Part shown: positions 1-11,516 of the stretch, piece after piece
Position numbering within the stretch: the stretch's first letter is position 1
How the letters are laid out: each line of letters begins with the position of its first letter
From: Corticium candelabrum
Taxonomy: Eukaryota; Porifera; Homoscleromorpha; Homosclerophorida; Plakinidae
NCBI RefSeq assembly: GCF_963422355.1
Contig: NC_085098.1
Span: 5,185,765-5,249,764 of the forward strand
Direction: 5' to 3'
DNA length: 64,000 nt
Made by a program: the position numbers and the translations under genes
The notes under the pieces: model-generated
What the model was told of the DNA's origin: nothing
Seen by the model: only the letters and a program-made list of their open reading frames with translations
Database searches by the model: none

Positions 1-330
1 ACATATTGCAATTATCAAAATGCCGAACACATGGAATATGGTACAATATTTTCTATTTAATTAATTAAGTTAATCTTTCTGCTGACTGACAACACCAACC
101 TTATTTGTTACCTACCAACAGGCAAGATCTGTATATTCACTGGTCCATTGAAAAATCTATCAAATTTTGTCCAGATATGTTTGGATATGCGATCATAACT
201 TAATTTCTATTCCCAACAGAATTTCCCTTGTCATCTACTTACATAGTATAGTTGATCTCTGCTTCAAGTTTGCATGTCATAAATATCTTGGTTTATAAAC
301 CACAGGCAACAACAAATAATATGCAACATT
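1..330. other. no gene recognised (left edge)
   Basis: AT-rich sequence downstream of the minus-strand integrase-type gene. I see no convincing coding exon, repeat or RNA gene here. It may hold that gene's 3' untranslated region. Confidence 0.3.
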
Positions 331-1285
331 CTAAACTACACAACCAACTTCCTGAGATACAAATAGTAATGCGCTTTCATACAAATCTATACCATAATGT
401 ATACTTGGTTCCAGAGGTGAAACAGTTGCTTGAAGTTCTTCTATATCAGTAATGCTAAGAGGAGTAGCCGTCTCAGGCACGTGAACCACTTCATAAGTGT
501 CTTCATGAGACACAGGTCCTCCCCAGTCAATACCAAATTGCTGATCTCCATCCTGGAAATACCTTGACATAAAGTCATGCAAGACATACACGAGAAACAA
601 TTAAACCTTACCTCAAAGACTTCACTTGCAATGTGATTATTAGAAGTGGCAATTCTTTGCAAACCCATTGTCCACAGCTGCTCTGGAGTAAGGTTGTGCT
701 CAGATCTCATGGGATGTTTAATCCATGCCTTTTGCCAGGATGTCAAGTGAGAGTTAATACGCGGAATACAAACAAAGTGGAGGCAGAAAAGGTCGAGTTC
801 ATTGCTAGAATCAAGCATACCAATAGATTCCAGGTGATAAAACAGACTATGGTAGAAATAGACAACTCCTTCATACACATCTCTCCACATACGTTCAATC
901 CTTTGATTGTGCACACTCTCCCTACAATAACTGTACTTCTTCCAGGGCCACGGAGTGGATGCATAAGGAGATACATAGCAACATCAACATTTTCACCACC
1001 CTTATCAATACGAATGCGAGATGGCAGGCCATACTTAGTGACACCTTCCTGGAACAGCCTCAAGACTGTGCCTCCACAATTGTCACTTGAACAGTGCAGG
1101 TAAACAGGAAGTCTTGAGTATCCATCTACTCCACCATGAATGACAAGTCTCCATCTATTACAAAGTGTCCCAAGTATTTAAAATGGATACATATAATGAA
1201 ATTATATATGTTATTATATATGTATATATCTATATATGTATGGATGGATGTATGTATGTATGTATGTATGTATGTATGTATGTGC

Positions 1286-1356
<71 letters not shown>

Positions 1357-2217
1357 ATTGCAGTGTTAGATTGCAGAATAGTGATTGCAGTATCTAACCT
1401 AGGCCTTACGGGCCCTCGTAAACAAAAAAAATTGTATGTATGTATGTATGTATGGATGGATGGATGGATGTATAAACCTAATCAATTTGTGGTTTCCATC
1501 AAGATGCCACAATGACAATGGTGCAAGCACATCATACTTTCGTCGCTGAATTGCTGAAGACCACCGTACAGCAACTCCTTCTGGGTCTACTCGGTGCAGA
1601 GATTCCCTAATACGTGCTTGGGAGACGCGTTGACCTCGAGACATCAAATGTCCATGCAATAACCGATAGCCACAATTTGGAAATTCACACTTGATTTGAG
1701 ACACTAGTTCATCTAGTTCCCGGACTGTGATGAAGGAGTATAAGGCACTTACACTTAGACCAAACTCACTCATTCTTCGCCTTATGGCGCTCAAACTAAC
1801 ACCAAGAACCTCCCCTATTTTGGGACACTTGAACCCCAAGTGTAACAGATACTCCAGCTGATCCTGCTTGACCTCTAGCCTTGGTCGTCCTCTGACATTT
1901 TCATAAAGAATTTGAGACACATACCCTGATTCATTCCGTCCATGATTCAACTCTTCCAGAAAACTTAGAGCCATACCGACTCCTTCCAATACGTCACTGC
2001 TACCGGTGTTGTAAACGTCGTCAACTGCTACCAAAAGACGACGAAGTCTGTCGACGTGGAAGACCAGACAATCTAGTGTGCCGGACTCTCTACCTTCCTC
2101 GTAGCATGTAACAAGTCGCTGCACCCGACGGCACACATCAGCTACCACTCCGAGTAATTCTGTCTGGTCACCTGAAAGTTGAACGGCCATGTCACGACCA
2201 GAGCTAAAATAGACCAA
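331..2217 (-). mobile_element. integrase-core (rve) transposase-like gene, three exons, broken
   Basis: Three blocks on the minus strand read as one integrase-core protein: about 1478-2217 (helix-turn-helix region ending in the LWHLDGNHKLIR motif), 612-1154 (catalytic core with [15 protein letters not shown] and [12 protein letters not shown] motifs) and 331-552 (acidic C-terminal tail). The introns begin with GT and end with AG. The first contains (TGTA)n and (GT)n repeats. This family of DDE integrase-core proteins is widespread in fish and invertebrate genomes and is usually treated as transposon-derived. The start is probably the methionine near 2190 rather than 2217. The copy looks broken about once in the core block. 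I am sure of the integrase core but not of the exact superfamily (IS3EU/Ginger-type are candidates). Confidence 0.7.
1238..1352. repeat. (TGTA)n then (GT)n microsatellite
   Basis: A run of TATG/TGTA units passes directly into an uninterrupted GT tract. It sits in the intron of the integrase-type gene. Cysteine-valine-rich open frames here are repeat artefacts. Confidence 0.95.
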
Positions 2218-2449
2218 TAACGAAAGGAGGAGTGGTCTGCGGATCTACAGCGACGACTCTACTACACTTCTACCTAGTGTTTTTAGCGCCGAGGATAGGT
2301 GAAGCTTCGCAGCAGCAGGTGGTGTGATCAAGCGCGTCTGGTTGGGAAAAAGCGACGTCGTTATCTTTAATAGCTGTGTAAAATTAGATTTGATATGCAG
2401 AAACCCTAACCTGACGTTTCTGTCTCTATGATTCCTACTACCCAAGAGA

Positions 2450-2660
2450 AAATTCCGCTTCGGATTCGCGACGAATCCGCGACGGAAGTCGTCGCGAATT
2501 CGAAGCGAGACCTGTCGCGACTCGCCGCGGATCCTCTTCTGATTTTGGTAGCGAATTCACAGCGGATACGCGACAAATTCACAGTGGTTACGCGACTAAT
2601 TAGCAACGTTTTCGCGACGTTACGCGACTGATTCGCAACGAATTTACGACGATTACTGTA
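2450..2660. repeat. CpG-rich degenerate repeat with recurring CGCGAC/GCGAATTC words
   Basis: About 200 bp in which the words GCGAC, CGCGAC and CGAATT recur at irregular short spacing on both strands. The block is much richer in CpG than its AT-rich surroundings. It lies just upstream of the minus-strand integrase-type gene, so it could be a decayed minisatellite or part of a terminal region of that element. No coding content was recognised. Confidence 0.45.
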
Positions 2661-2975
2661 GGTGACTTTTCCTTGTAGGTAACAATCTGCAAAGTGTAAT
2701 TGAAAATGGTTTTTCCAACAGCAAAACAACGCATTTGCTGCATACTCTAACCTATCCGAGGCAGATAAAATACGGCAACATAACGAAATCAACGTAACAC
2801 GTACAACACAACTTTATATACTTTCATACCATCCATGCATGTCTAGCAGACATCTAAATTTCTATAGTAATCAGTCGTACTACATAGATTTTATGTTTTT
2901 GCTAATGGATAAACACTTGTCTGTGATAGATTTTGACATCTCTTGTCACACTTCTTTTGGAGACTCATCTTTTTT

Positions 2976-3347
2976 TAGCGGAAATTTGAACAAATAGTGA
3001 CCTATAGACAGAAGCATTACTATACTCATTTAGACTATAGCAGTTTTCAATTATCTTACTTCGTATGGCTTCAATAGCTGTGCTGTCTAGAGCCATTTTT
3101 CCATCTTTGGATCCTTTACAGTTGAAGCTGCCAAGACATCCGGGGTAAATAAAATGTCCATTAAGCTGAGCGCTAACTGGTTTCTTCTTCCTGATTTCAG
3201 TGTCGCGGTTGCTAGTGCTAGCTTGTCTGCTTTGATGTTCAGATGAGGATCTCCAACAAATACAGTTTCATTTGAATCTTGAGCGGCTTCTCTAGTGGTG
3301 ATCCCTGGCTCTTCTAGTTCTTTGTACTGTGAACATTTCTGTGCCTA
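2976..3347 (-). pseudogene. BEN-domain-like exon fragment
   Basis: The minus strand reads a BEN-like pattern: QLALSLMDILFTPDVLAAS, then a lysine/glycine stretch and MALDSTAIEAIRSKI. BEN domains are about 100-residue DNA- or protein-binding modules in animal chromatin factors and in some viruses and mobile elements. The second half lies in a different frame from the first, so one frame change is needed near 3110-3120. This suggests a decaying gene fragment, although a sequencing slip cannot be excluded. No partner exon was recognised nearby. The match rests on my memory of the family pattern, so it is tentative. Confidence 0.4.
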
Positions 3348-3615
3348 GAAATAGAAGCATTTAGTGACAGCATAGGACAGCTATAGTAGTGTATACATTC
3401 AGTAGTAATTATGTTATATATTACAGTGTAGGAGAAGTTGAAAACGTATTCTACAATAATTATAAAATATCATCTGACAGCTCCTGAAAACATTGTACCT
3501 TACTATCCTATAATTACATCTGTTAATTAATGTAATCTGACAACTAACCGATATTACTTGCAGTAGTTTTACATAACTTTTTGGAGAGACAGTACATGCA
3601 TATCTAGATATACTG

Positions 3616-3638
3616 GCGCGCACGCGCTCGCGTGCGTG

Positions 3639-3701
<63 letters not shown>

Positions 3702-3762
3702 GTGTGCGTGTGTGCGCGCGTGTGTGTGTGAGTGCATGCGTGTGTGTGTGTGTGTGTGCGTG

Positions 3763-3814
<52 letters not shown>

Positions 3815-4006
3815 CGTGCGTGTGTGTGCGTGTATGTGCGAGCGTGTTCGTGCGTGTTTGTGTATTGTGTGTGCGTGCGTGCGTGCGGGCGTGCGTGTCT
3901 GCGTGTGTATGTGTGTGTATGTGTGTGAGAGAGTGTACGTGTGTGTTTGTGTCAGTGTCTGTGTGTGTGTGTGTGTGTGTGCGTGTGTGTGAGTGCGTGT
4001 GTGTGG
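3616..4006. repeat. (GT)n / (GCGTGT)n compound microsatellite
   Basis: Almost 400 bp of GT, GCGT and GTGTGCGT units with few interruptions. All the long Cys-Val or His-Thr open frames over this stretch, on either strand, are low-complexity artefacts. Confidence 0.97.
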
Positions 4007-4015
4007 ATAAAAAGT

Positions 4016-6545
4016 GTTACAACGATTGCATGCTGGGATCCTGGTATCAAGTGCAACAAAACACAATTCACTTTATACCTTGTAACACTAGATTGCAGCT
4101 AGACACCGTGTTTGCTTCATTGATTGTCTATTGTAGTCTCATAAAGTGAGACACTACATGGTCTATCGAACTTATGGACACAACAGTAAATATACTGCTC
4201 AAAATCTTAAAAATGTGGTTGGATTTGGACCATCCTCCCACAGCAAAATCCATGTCTAACTACGTATTATGGACAAGCTACCAAAGTGTTTACATAGACC
4301 AAAAATATGAGTATCAGTAGTCCATTATTGAGTTGCTAGCATAACAGATCGGGTATTCAGCAATTTGCTAATCTAGAAGCATTGCATATTAACTAATGTT
4401 ATGTGTTTGAAAAGACATCTGCAACGTGTCTACCTCTGACACCATCACTTCAGCTGCACATAACAAAGAATGCAGCTGTAGTGACTGAAGTGCATGCATG
4501 CTTCTTAAATCGTATGGCATTCATGATACGTACCATGCACTACAGCAACAGCACCTGGAATAGCCAGAAGAGTGCAATAGCTGCACTGACTGACCGACTT
4601 GATCTTACTTGTCAACTGGCAGTCTTTATCCCACTCTGTCTCATTTCCAAAAACTGTACTGGAGTTGACAGTGACAACCTAAACAGACAAAATCAAGACA
4701 TCAGATCTAACATAGAAGCTGCAAAACATAGGATTACTGTCCAATTGGATTGCTGAATTAAATCCAGGGTACACAACTGAGTCTGCGTTTGGTTTATCAT
4801 AACGATAGATTTTGATTGCACACTGAGACAGTGTTGAGCAAACAGTACTCCACTGATGTAAGCTGCTGCATTTAGGTATTTGTCATGAGTCACAAGGAGC
4901 TACTGCACAACACATCTTATCACTCGCAGAGAAAAATATTTGCAAACAAGCAATCAACTGATTAATAACTTCATAAACACACACAATTGCCATCTCTTTA
5001 TTAATATACAAAAAATCAATAATAATAATAACACATTACTATTGTATTAATTAATTAATTACAGAAAGGAGCGAGACAACAAGGTTTAGATTCACTATAC
5101 AACAAGACAAGCCTATAGCAACGATACAACATTGATTAAACTGCATGATTTTTGAAATGTACTAACTAAACAATACATTAAATTAATTATAAATAATTAA
5201 TTAATAAAGTGATGCACCTGCATGTCCAACAAAGATTTATCCAACAAATTTCACCACAAAGAACAACAGTCTAACCAGCTGTAGCGCAACCAGTAGTGTC
5301 AACCACAGAAGCGGTAAGTCCAAAGAGAAACATCAGATGTGCTAATGGTACGATACCCGGATGTTATGTAACCCTCGGAATACCGAACTGCGCGAGCCTA
5401 CACACGATCCAGTATGCCGCTAATTAATTAACTCGTTCAACAGACGACAGTCTAAAAATAAATAGAAGTACTCAATTAAACTTTTCAGCGCGTCTACCAT
5501 GGTTTTTCAATTAATTCTATATCAAAACTAGGCCTAGAATCAAAAGGCACTTGTAACTACAAATCTAGACAGTCGCGTTCGAATTACTTTGATTTTACCA
5601 TTACAAACTCAGTACAGTAGACGAGTACGTAATCGAAACAGTCTGACTGCCCCAATCCCAGCATGCCTCGTTGTTTGAATGCATGCCCAGGCCCCGATCC
5701 AGATGGGGAGCGGATACAGGGGGTTGTAAATCCTCTTCTCCAATAGGCGTGGTTCAATAATTTCATATAATTTTATTAGAAAAGAGAAAATTAGTAATGC
5801 TATAAATAACTGCTACCAGGTCAACCTCCTCTTTCAAAAATTCCTGGATCCGGGCCTGATTATTGTCGAGATAGTGGAGAGTTTCGTACTAAAACGCTGT
5901 CCACACGACTGTTTTGCGTATTGTCTATATACCTGTATGTTATCCGCACACCTACTGTAATAGTCGGACTTTTTTTTCGGTAATCCGGACAGTTGTCCGC
6001 CCGAAAAGCACGTCTTTCATATGTTTCCCCATGACTAGCATTATTCCTGTCACATGCAGACACCATGAGCTGTCAACCTACTTCTGATTTAGAGTGAGCG
6101 ACCACGTCAACGAGAGAACTACATATATCACAGACTGCAAAGAAACACAGTGCACGGGTTCGGGAAAACAAGGTTCTCTCATAACAGTTTTGTATCACCA
6201 GTTGAACATATTCTTCACACAGTATATACATATGTAGTTGGGTGAACTGTTAGGCTGTCACTTGCCAATTCGTTCTCTTCTTGTGAGTCTTACTCAGAGC
6301 TATACCCAAACGACTAGATAATACAAATTGCGACGTCGAAGCGTTGAGTATGTGTCGCAGCAATGCAAGATGAAGCTGCAACAAGTCGTTCGTCATGAAA
6401 CGCTTCGGTGTGACTCCCCACGTGAACCGACTAGACGCGGTAGCAACCGTATCTTGCTACAATATGGAATCAGAAAGACGGAACCGCAGGCCTGGGTCTA
6501 CTCTGTGACTCAAGTTTGGTCTACCACATAGAGTCAGCCGCCAAA
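4016..6545 (-). repeat. inverted copy of the decayed phosphatase 3' block
   Basis: Read on the minus strand, this block matches 27600-29590 and 36120-38120. It contains relics of the last phosphatase exons (about 4450-4678 for the final exon, with the NETEWDK-type region, and about 4740-4880 for the preceding one), then the unrelated spacer that replaced the middle exons. Near 5430-5860 it carries extra sequence absent from the two plus-strand copies, probably a small insertion. No intact coding frame remains. Confidence 0.75.
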
Positions 6546-7440
6546 CAAGCATTTGGTATGGTCACTCTGTCTACCACAACGCCTTTTAGAAATATGAATT
6601 GTTTCTGGCTAGGAAAACAACAGGAACATTTTCTTTAGAGAAAACTTACTGTATTTGATAGCAGAAAACTCAATTCTGGTGACAACTGGTGAGTGTTTCT
6701 ATATGACGTTACTGCATGGAACTTGCTAGATATCATACAATTGAGAGGCTTTCTAAACAACGACAACAGAACACGATGCACTATTACTGTGCATTAATAA
6801 ATAAAGTGAGTGAGCTCACTCCATTGTTTGCCGTCTGTCTACCGGTCTCAAACACCACGGTCACGTTGGAGTGCCTACCCTTCCTGCAATAGAGCGTCTA
6901 GTTGTTACGAGTTTCGCCTGGTTCACGATATCTCGGACAGCAATCTGGTCAGGTCTGGATACAGCGACAGCTGGACCGAAGCGGCAGCCGAACAAATAGA
7001 ACTCGACTGGTTCTACTTTATTCTGACCGGTTCAACCAGAAGCAGCCGGAATGTTACAGGAAATGCTGCAGACGTGTCCTAAACAATCAGTGACGAGCAA
7101 CTGGCGCAGTATGGAGCGAAATTGCCGTGCAAACAATGGATAAACGTTCGTCTTTTTTCTCATTGCTTTGTTGCGGCTCTAGCGTCACGACAGACACAAA
7201 ATAAGCATTTCTTCTTCATCGTGGACGTTCATTCTGAATTGACACGTAGCGACCACGTATTGTGTGTAGAGTCTAGCGCGCAAAAAAGGTGCTATTTGTT
7301 AACACCTGTCATGGTGGACAAGTGTCAGCACAGTCCGGCACGTCACCGGCAAACATTGTAAACCAGTATTTTCAACGCGAACACTTACCTCACAACATTG
7401 CTTAAATACAAATTGCTGAACCCAGAACTCATCCGGTATG
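6546..7440. other. 5' flank of tyrosinase copy 1, no gene recognised
   Basis: About 900 bp between the inverted phosphatase block and copy 1. Short open frames (for example 6810-7082) show no recognisable domain, and I do not call them genes. The block may hold distal regulatory sequence for copy 1. Confidence 0.3.
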
Positions 7441-7450
7441 GCTCATCAGC

Positions 7451-7457
7451 TATAAAT
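7451..7457 (+). promoter_or_regulatory. TATA box of tyrosinase copy 1
   Basis: TATAAAT lies 49 bases before the ATG at 7506. Copy 5 has TATAAAAG in the equivalent place. The box supports the ATG at 7506 as the true start, because the frame open upstream of it would have to begin before the TATA box. Confidence 0.6.
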
Positions 7458-7505
7458 CTAGATCCTAGTCGGTACTTCATTACTTGCTGTTTAGATCAAG
7501 CCAGG

Positions 7506-10500
7506 ATGGGTGTGACTAGAAGACTCTCACTTGTGTTGGCAGTTTGTGTCTTTATTGCTGTGCATGTGCAAGTTTTGATCAACGCAGACTCCGTTAGCGT
7601 CAACGCTGCAAAGTTAAATCAGAAGTTTTTCTCGATGTTCACTGAAACGAACAGTAGGATTGTTGCCCCTGTCGGACTTTTAGACGTCAAAGATCTAAAA
7701 GACAGGCCTGACATCGTGCAATGGCCAGGATCTCGTACTAGCAAGATCGATCTTCTTTTTGTCATGGACAATTCCGGCAGCATCGGCAGTACTAACTTCG
7801 TTAAGCAAAAGACCTTTGTCAGTCTGATGATCGACCACGCCTTAACAGTCACGTGCACCAAATCGGTCCGAATCGCAATTATCAGTTTTGCTACGTCGTC
7901 TGAGATTACGGTCGAGTTTGATTTCAATGATTACTCGGGATCGGCGACTCCTCGCGTTGATCTGAAGAATGCAGTCAATCGTATTGTCTACGTCCACGGC
8001 GGAGCAACCAATACTGCCGGTGCTCTAGACAAAGCGCATTCGCTATTCAATGACGCGTCCAGAGGAGCGAGATCGGATGCGACCAGACTTGTTTTCGTGC
8101 TTACAGACGGAAAATCGAATCAAGGTGGAGCTCCCGGCCCCAAGGCAGACGTTCTACGAAACACAGACGGTGCTACGGTTATGGCAATGGGCGTCGCTAA
8201 TTTTGGTTCCACGAGCAGTCAGAACGAGTTGAATGCCATTGCTTCAGATCCCGACGTCGATCACAAGTATGTAGTAAATGACTTCAACGACATGGACGAC
8301 ATTGCTGCTGAGTTTGGTGCAAGTAAGTCTCATAGCCATTCCCTAATATACCCAAGCAGACTGTAGCTACATCTGGTGACGTCGTTTCCTTGTCTATTGC
8401 AGAACGTAGGTGTAATGTGATTGACTTGGCAACTCATCGACCGGAAGACTGGAACTCTATCGTGACCGGATTCAAAACCATTAAGCAAAATGGTGTCATC
8501 AACGACCTCGCAGCACTTCACAATCAAATTTTTCCATCAATATCGGCCCATCGGTACGTCTTCCATATAAGCGCACAGATAGAAACACGTAAACTGACGA
8601 AAACTTTCTGTCTCCAGTGACGCCGGTTTCTTCCCCTGGCATCGTTCTTTCCTCAGTATGTTGGAGCACGCTTTACAAATCGCTCAAAACGACGTCTCAC
8701 TTCGTCTCCCATACTGGGATTGGTCAGGAGAACATGTTGCCACGTCGACCATCTGGGCTCATTTGGGCAGCGGTTCTCTCAACGACGGAGCAGGCCCCAA
8801 CAATTGTGTCAATAGCGGACACTTTAGTCAAGCGTTGTGGCATCCCGATCCATCCGAATGTATCGTACGGAATGTCTTCAATCCCGTGCCCGGAACGCAA
8901 CAGGCATCACAAGCACAACTGAACAATGACCGCACGAGCAATCCAATCTACGACAACTTTCGTCGAAAGACCGAGGCAGGTGGAGCCCGACACAACACTT
9001 TACACGGTCGATTTGGAGTTTGGTCCGACATGAATTCGGGTAGCTCACCACGTGATCCTCTTTTCTATTTGGTGAGTCATATCCTTTTACTGTTTCTTAA
9101 TAATTCGCAATCACTAATGTCTCGTGCTCTTGTAGCATCACTGTTTTATTGACAAACTGTGGCACGATTGGCAAGAATTGTATGGGGACGATGAAAGTAA
9201 CTATCCATCCGACGGTACTCCTGGTGTAGTCTACACACTTAATAGTGTAATGAATTTCTTAACTGCTGCTTATCCGGGAGGAACAGACCTGTTAAAGAAG
9301 TCAGCATGGAGACGACCAAAGAATGTTCTCAAGGTTATAGACTTGGGTTACACGTATGATCAATCTAGTGGGCAAACGCTTGGACGCAAGAAGAGAAAAG
9401 CTGACAAGCCAGCCCTTACCTTAAAAGAATCCATTGAACGTGAACGTCCAATAGTCCCTGAACCCAAGCCGGTCGACCCTGAACTCAAACCGTTCGACCT
9501 TGCAGAAATGGAAAAACTCAATGCAGATAAACTCCCATCAATCCCTAGGCGTACTGTCTCTACAATTGAACAAATAATTGCAAGTAATCGTCCAAACGCC
9601 CCTGCGCCCGATCTGTCCGTCTCCACACTCAGAACAATGATTGCCAGGAAACGTCCAACGCGCCAACAGGTTGCTCAATGGGATTTCGATACTCAGTGTT
9701 GGTTTAAAAGCGATTTGCTTACACCAAGCCAACAAGCTCTGTGTATTGATCGAGGATTAATGGTAAGTGCACGTGTCCTTGCCTTACCTTGCATGCACTA
9801 AAATCTCTTTCCTTTCCATGTACTTTTCTTTTCTCCGTTCACTTCAATTCTTCAGCCTGGTAAGTTACATCGATATGTGAAGCAACTATAACAATTAATT
9901 CCACGATTTTAGGTATTCGTCTTGTAAACGGTCCAAATCAATATGAAGGTCGAGTAGAAATCTTGGTTGGTGGCCACTACCACGCAGTCTGTTCAGATGG
10001 TTGGAATAATGTTGACGCCAACATTGTGTGTGGCCAACTGGGATATTCCACCGGGCAAGCAACTTCAGGAACCCGATGGGGCTACAGCAAGAAACCGTAC
10101 GTTATCAGCCGAGTAGGATGCGCAGGCAATGAAAAATACATTCAAGATTGTCCTCGGTACAACATAGGAACAACCTACCAAGGTGGATATTGTCCCATTT
10201 TTAGATATGCTGGAGTCAAGTGCAATCCAGGTTAGTACGCAAGTCAATAATTTATATGCCAATAATGGTTTGATCACTCATTGATTATTGTTTTCATCAA
10301 AGGTGTTCGGTTTACTAGAAATGGTTCACCAACTACCAGCCCCAATGGCTACTTACAAGTGTATGACAGTTCAACTAAACGATGGGGTCCCGTTTGTGGT
10401 GGTTCTGCCTGGGGCAACAGACAGCGAACAGATGCCTGCCAACAAGCTGGGTTTGGCCCTACATATCCTGTTAAAGGAACGCTTTTAAAAGGAATGGTTG

Positions 10501-11114
10501 CAAGCGCGTATCAAACCAGTGCCTACTGTGTTAGCAGCACAAAGAAAAATACCGACTGCAATCAGGGCGTTCAGTGGGGAGCATCTACCTGCACAAAGAG
10601 CACTGACAATTTGTACATCAGCTGTCAGAAACGTAATATATCTCTTACAACCGTTCAACAATTTAATGATTATTGAATTCTCTCTCGTTTGTTAGCAATC
10701 CGTCTTGTTGGTCGCAATCAATATGAAGGCCGAGTGGAGGTATTCAATGGAGGTGTATGGGGCACAGTGTGTGACACGACTTGGGATGACAATGATGCGC
10801 AAGTTGTGTGCAAGCAGCTGGGGTACAACTACGGTGGTACAGCATATGGTAGTGCGCGCTATGGTCGAGGTCGCGGTCCCGTCTGGCTTGACACCGTGAA
10901 CTGCTATGGCAGTGAAAACGCTATCACAGACTGCAAGCACAGTGGGTTCGGGCAAACAAGTTGTTCTCATAACAGAGACGCATCCGTTCGTTGCAACCGA
11001 TCACTTGTCCGACCACCTATCCGCCCACCTATCCGCCCACCTATCCGCCCACCTATCCGACAACCTGTCGACAAATTTCCACGCCTAAATGGAACACTTG
11101 CAATTGCTGTGTAA
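7506..11114 (+). CDS. VWA-tyrosinase-SRCR(3) secreted protein, copy 1
   Basis: Exons: 7506-8322, 8403-8553, 8618-9071, 9136-9762, 9856-9859 (micro-exon), 9913-10230, 10303-10632, 10696-11114. Together they give exactly 1039 codons plus stop. Residues 1 to about 27 are a signal peptide. A VWA domain follows (about 81-270) with a full MIDAS: DNSGS, a threonine in GGATNT, and the aspartate of LTDGK. The tyrosinase domain has all six copper histidines: ALHNQ, AHR and FFPWHR for CuA; RHNTLH and FYLHH for CuB. Type-3 copper enzymes of this family oxidise phenols to quinones. The linker holds an RKKR furin-like site and an internal duplication. Three six-cysteine SRCR domains, each on its own exon, end in a PPIR-repeat tail. 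Inferred role: an extracellular phenoloxidase targeted to surfaces or ligands in defence or matrix cross-linking. The PKS-like alternatives can be excluded; copper loading and activity are not shown by sequence. Confidence 0.93.
9856..9859 (+). other. 4-nt micro-exon CCTG, copy 1
   Basis: The bases CCTG lie between an acceptor (ttcttcag) and a donor (gtaagt), flanked by introns of 93 and 53 bp. The upstream exon ends in phase 0 and the SRCR exon begins in phase 1. The four bases encode Pro plus the first base of Gly and join the two frames. Confidence 0.9.
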
Positions 11115-11182
11115 AACAATTAGTCAATTGCTAATGATTTAGACAAGCAAATTCATGTCAACTAGAGAGCAACAATTATACA

Positions 11183-11188
11183 AATAAA
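11183..11188 (+). terminator. polyadenylation signal AATAAA, copy 1
   Basis: AATAAA lies 69 bases after the stop codon. At the equivalent place the minus-strand copies and the relic at 12000-12400 read ACAAAAAA, without the canonical signal. Confidence 0.55.
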
Positions 11189-11516
11189 GTCTAATGTGTA
11201 TCAAACAAGTATACCTGCAAGCACTATCACTACTATATCGACCACTGACTTTCTATACAAGATAGGAGACACAATACAGCAACAGACAAAATTAAGAAGC
11301 TAACACGGTATTACCAAGTAGTTTGCAACCTAGACTCGTACATGCACGAGTCAGTCATTCTACTCTGTAAAGAAAAACGCTTGATCTAATGTCACAGACG
11401 AAGACATGAGGCTAGCGGCCAGACAATCTCATACAATGATCATGCACTCTAAGCAACAACGCAATTATTACTCGGGCTTTATTAAATTTGTGACTGTTAG
11501 AAAGTACATAAAGTGT

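Noticed and set aside
1136-1515. Cys/Val/Met-rich plus-strand frames
   Set aside because: Translated microsatellite within an intron of the minus-strand integrase-type gene.
3569-4149. Long Cys-Val and His-Thr open frames on both strands
   Set aside because: Pure products of the GT/GCGT microsatellite; no complex sequence.
7398-7505. Upstream extension of the copy 1 reading frame
   Set aside because: A TATA box lies inside it, and copies 2, 3 and 5 start at the methionine equivalent to 7506, directly before the signal peptide.
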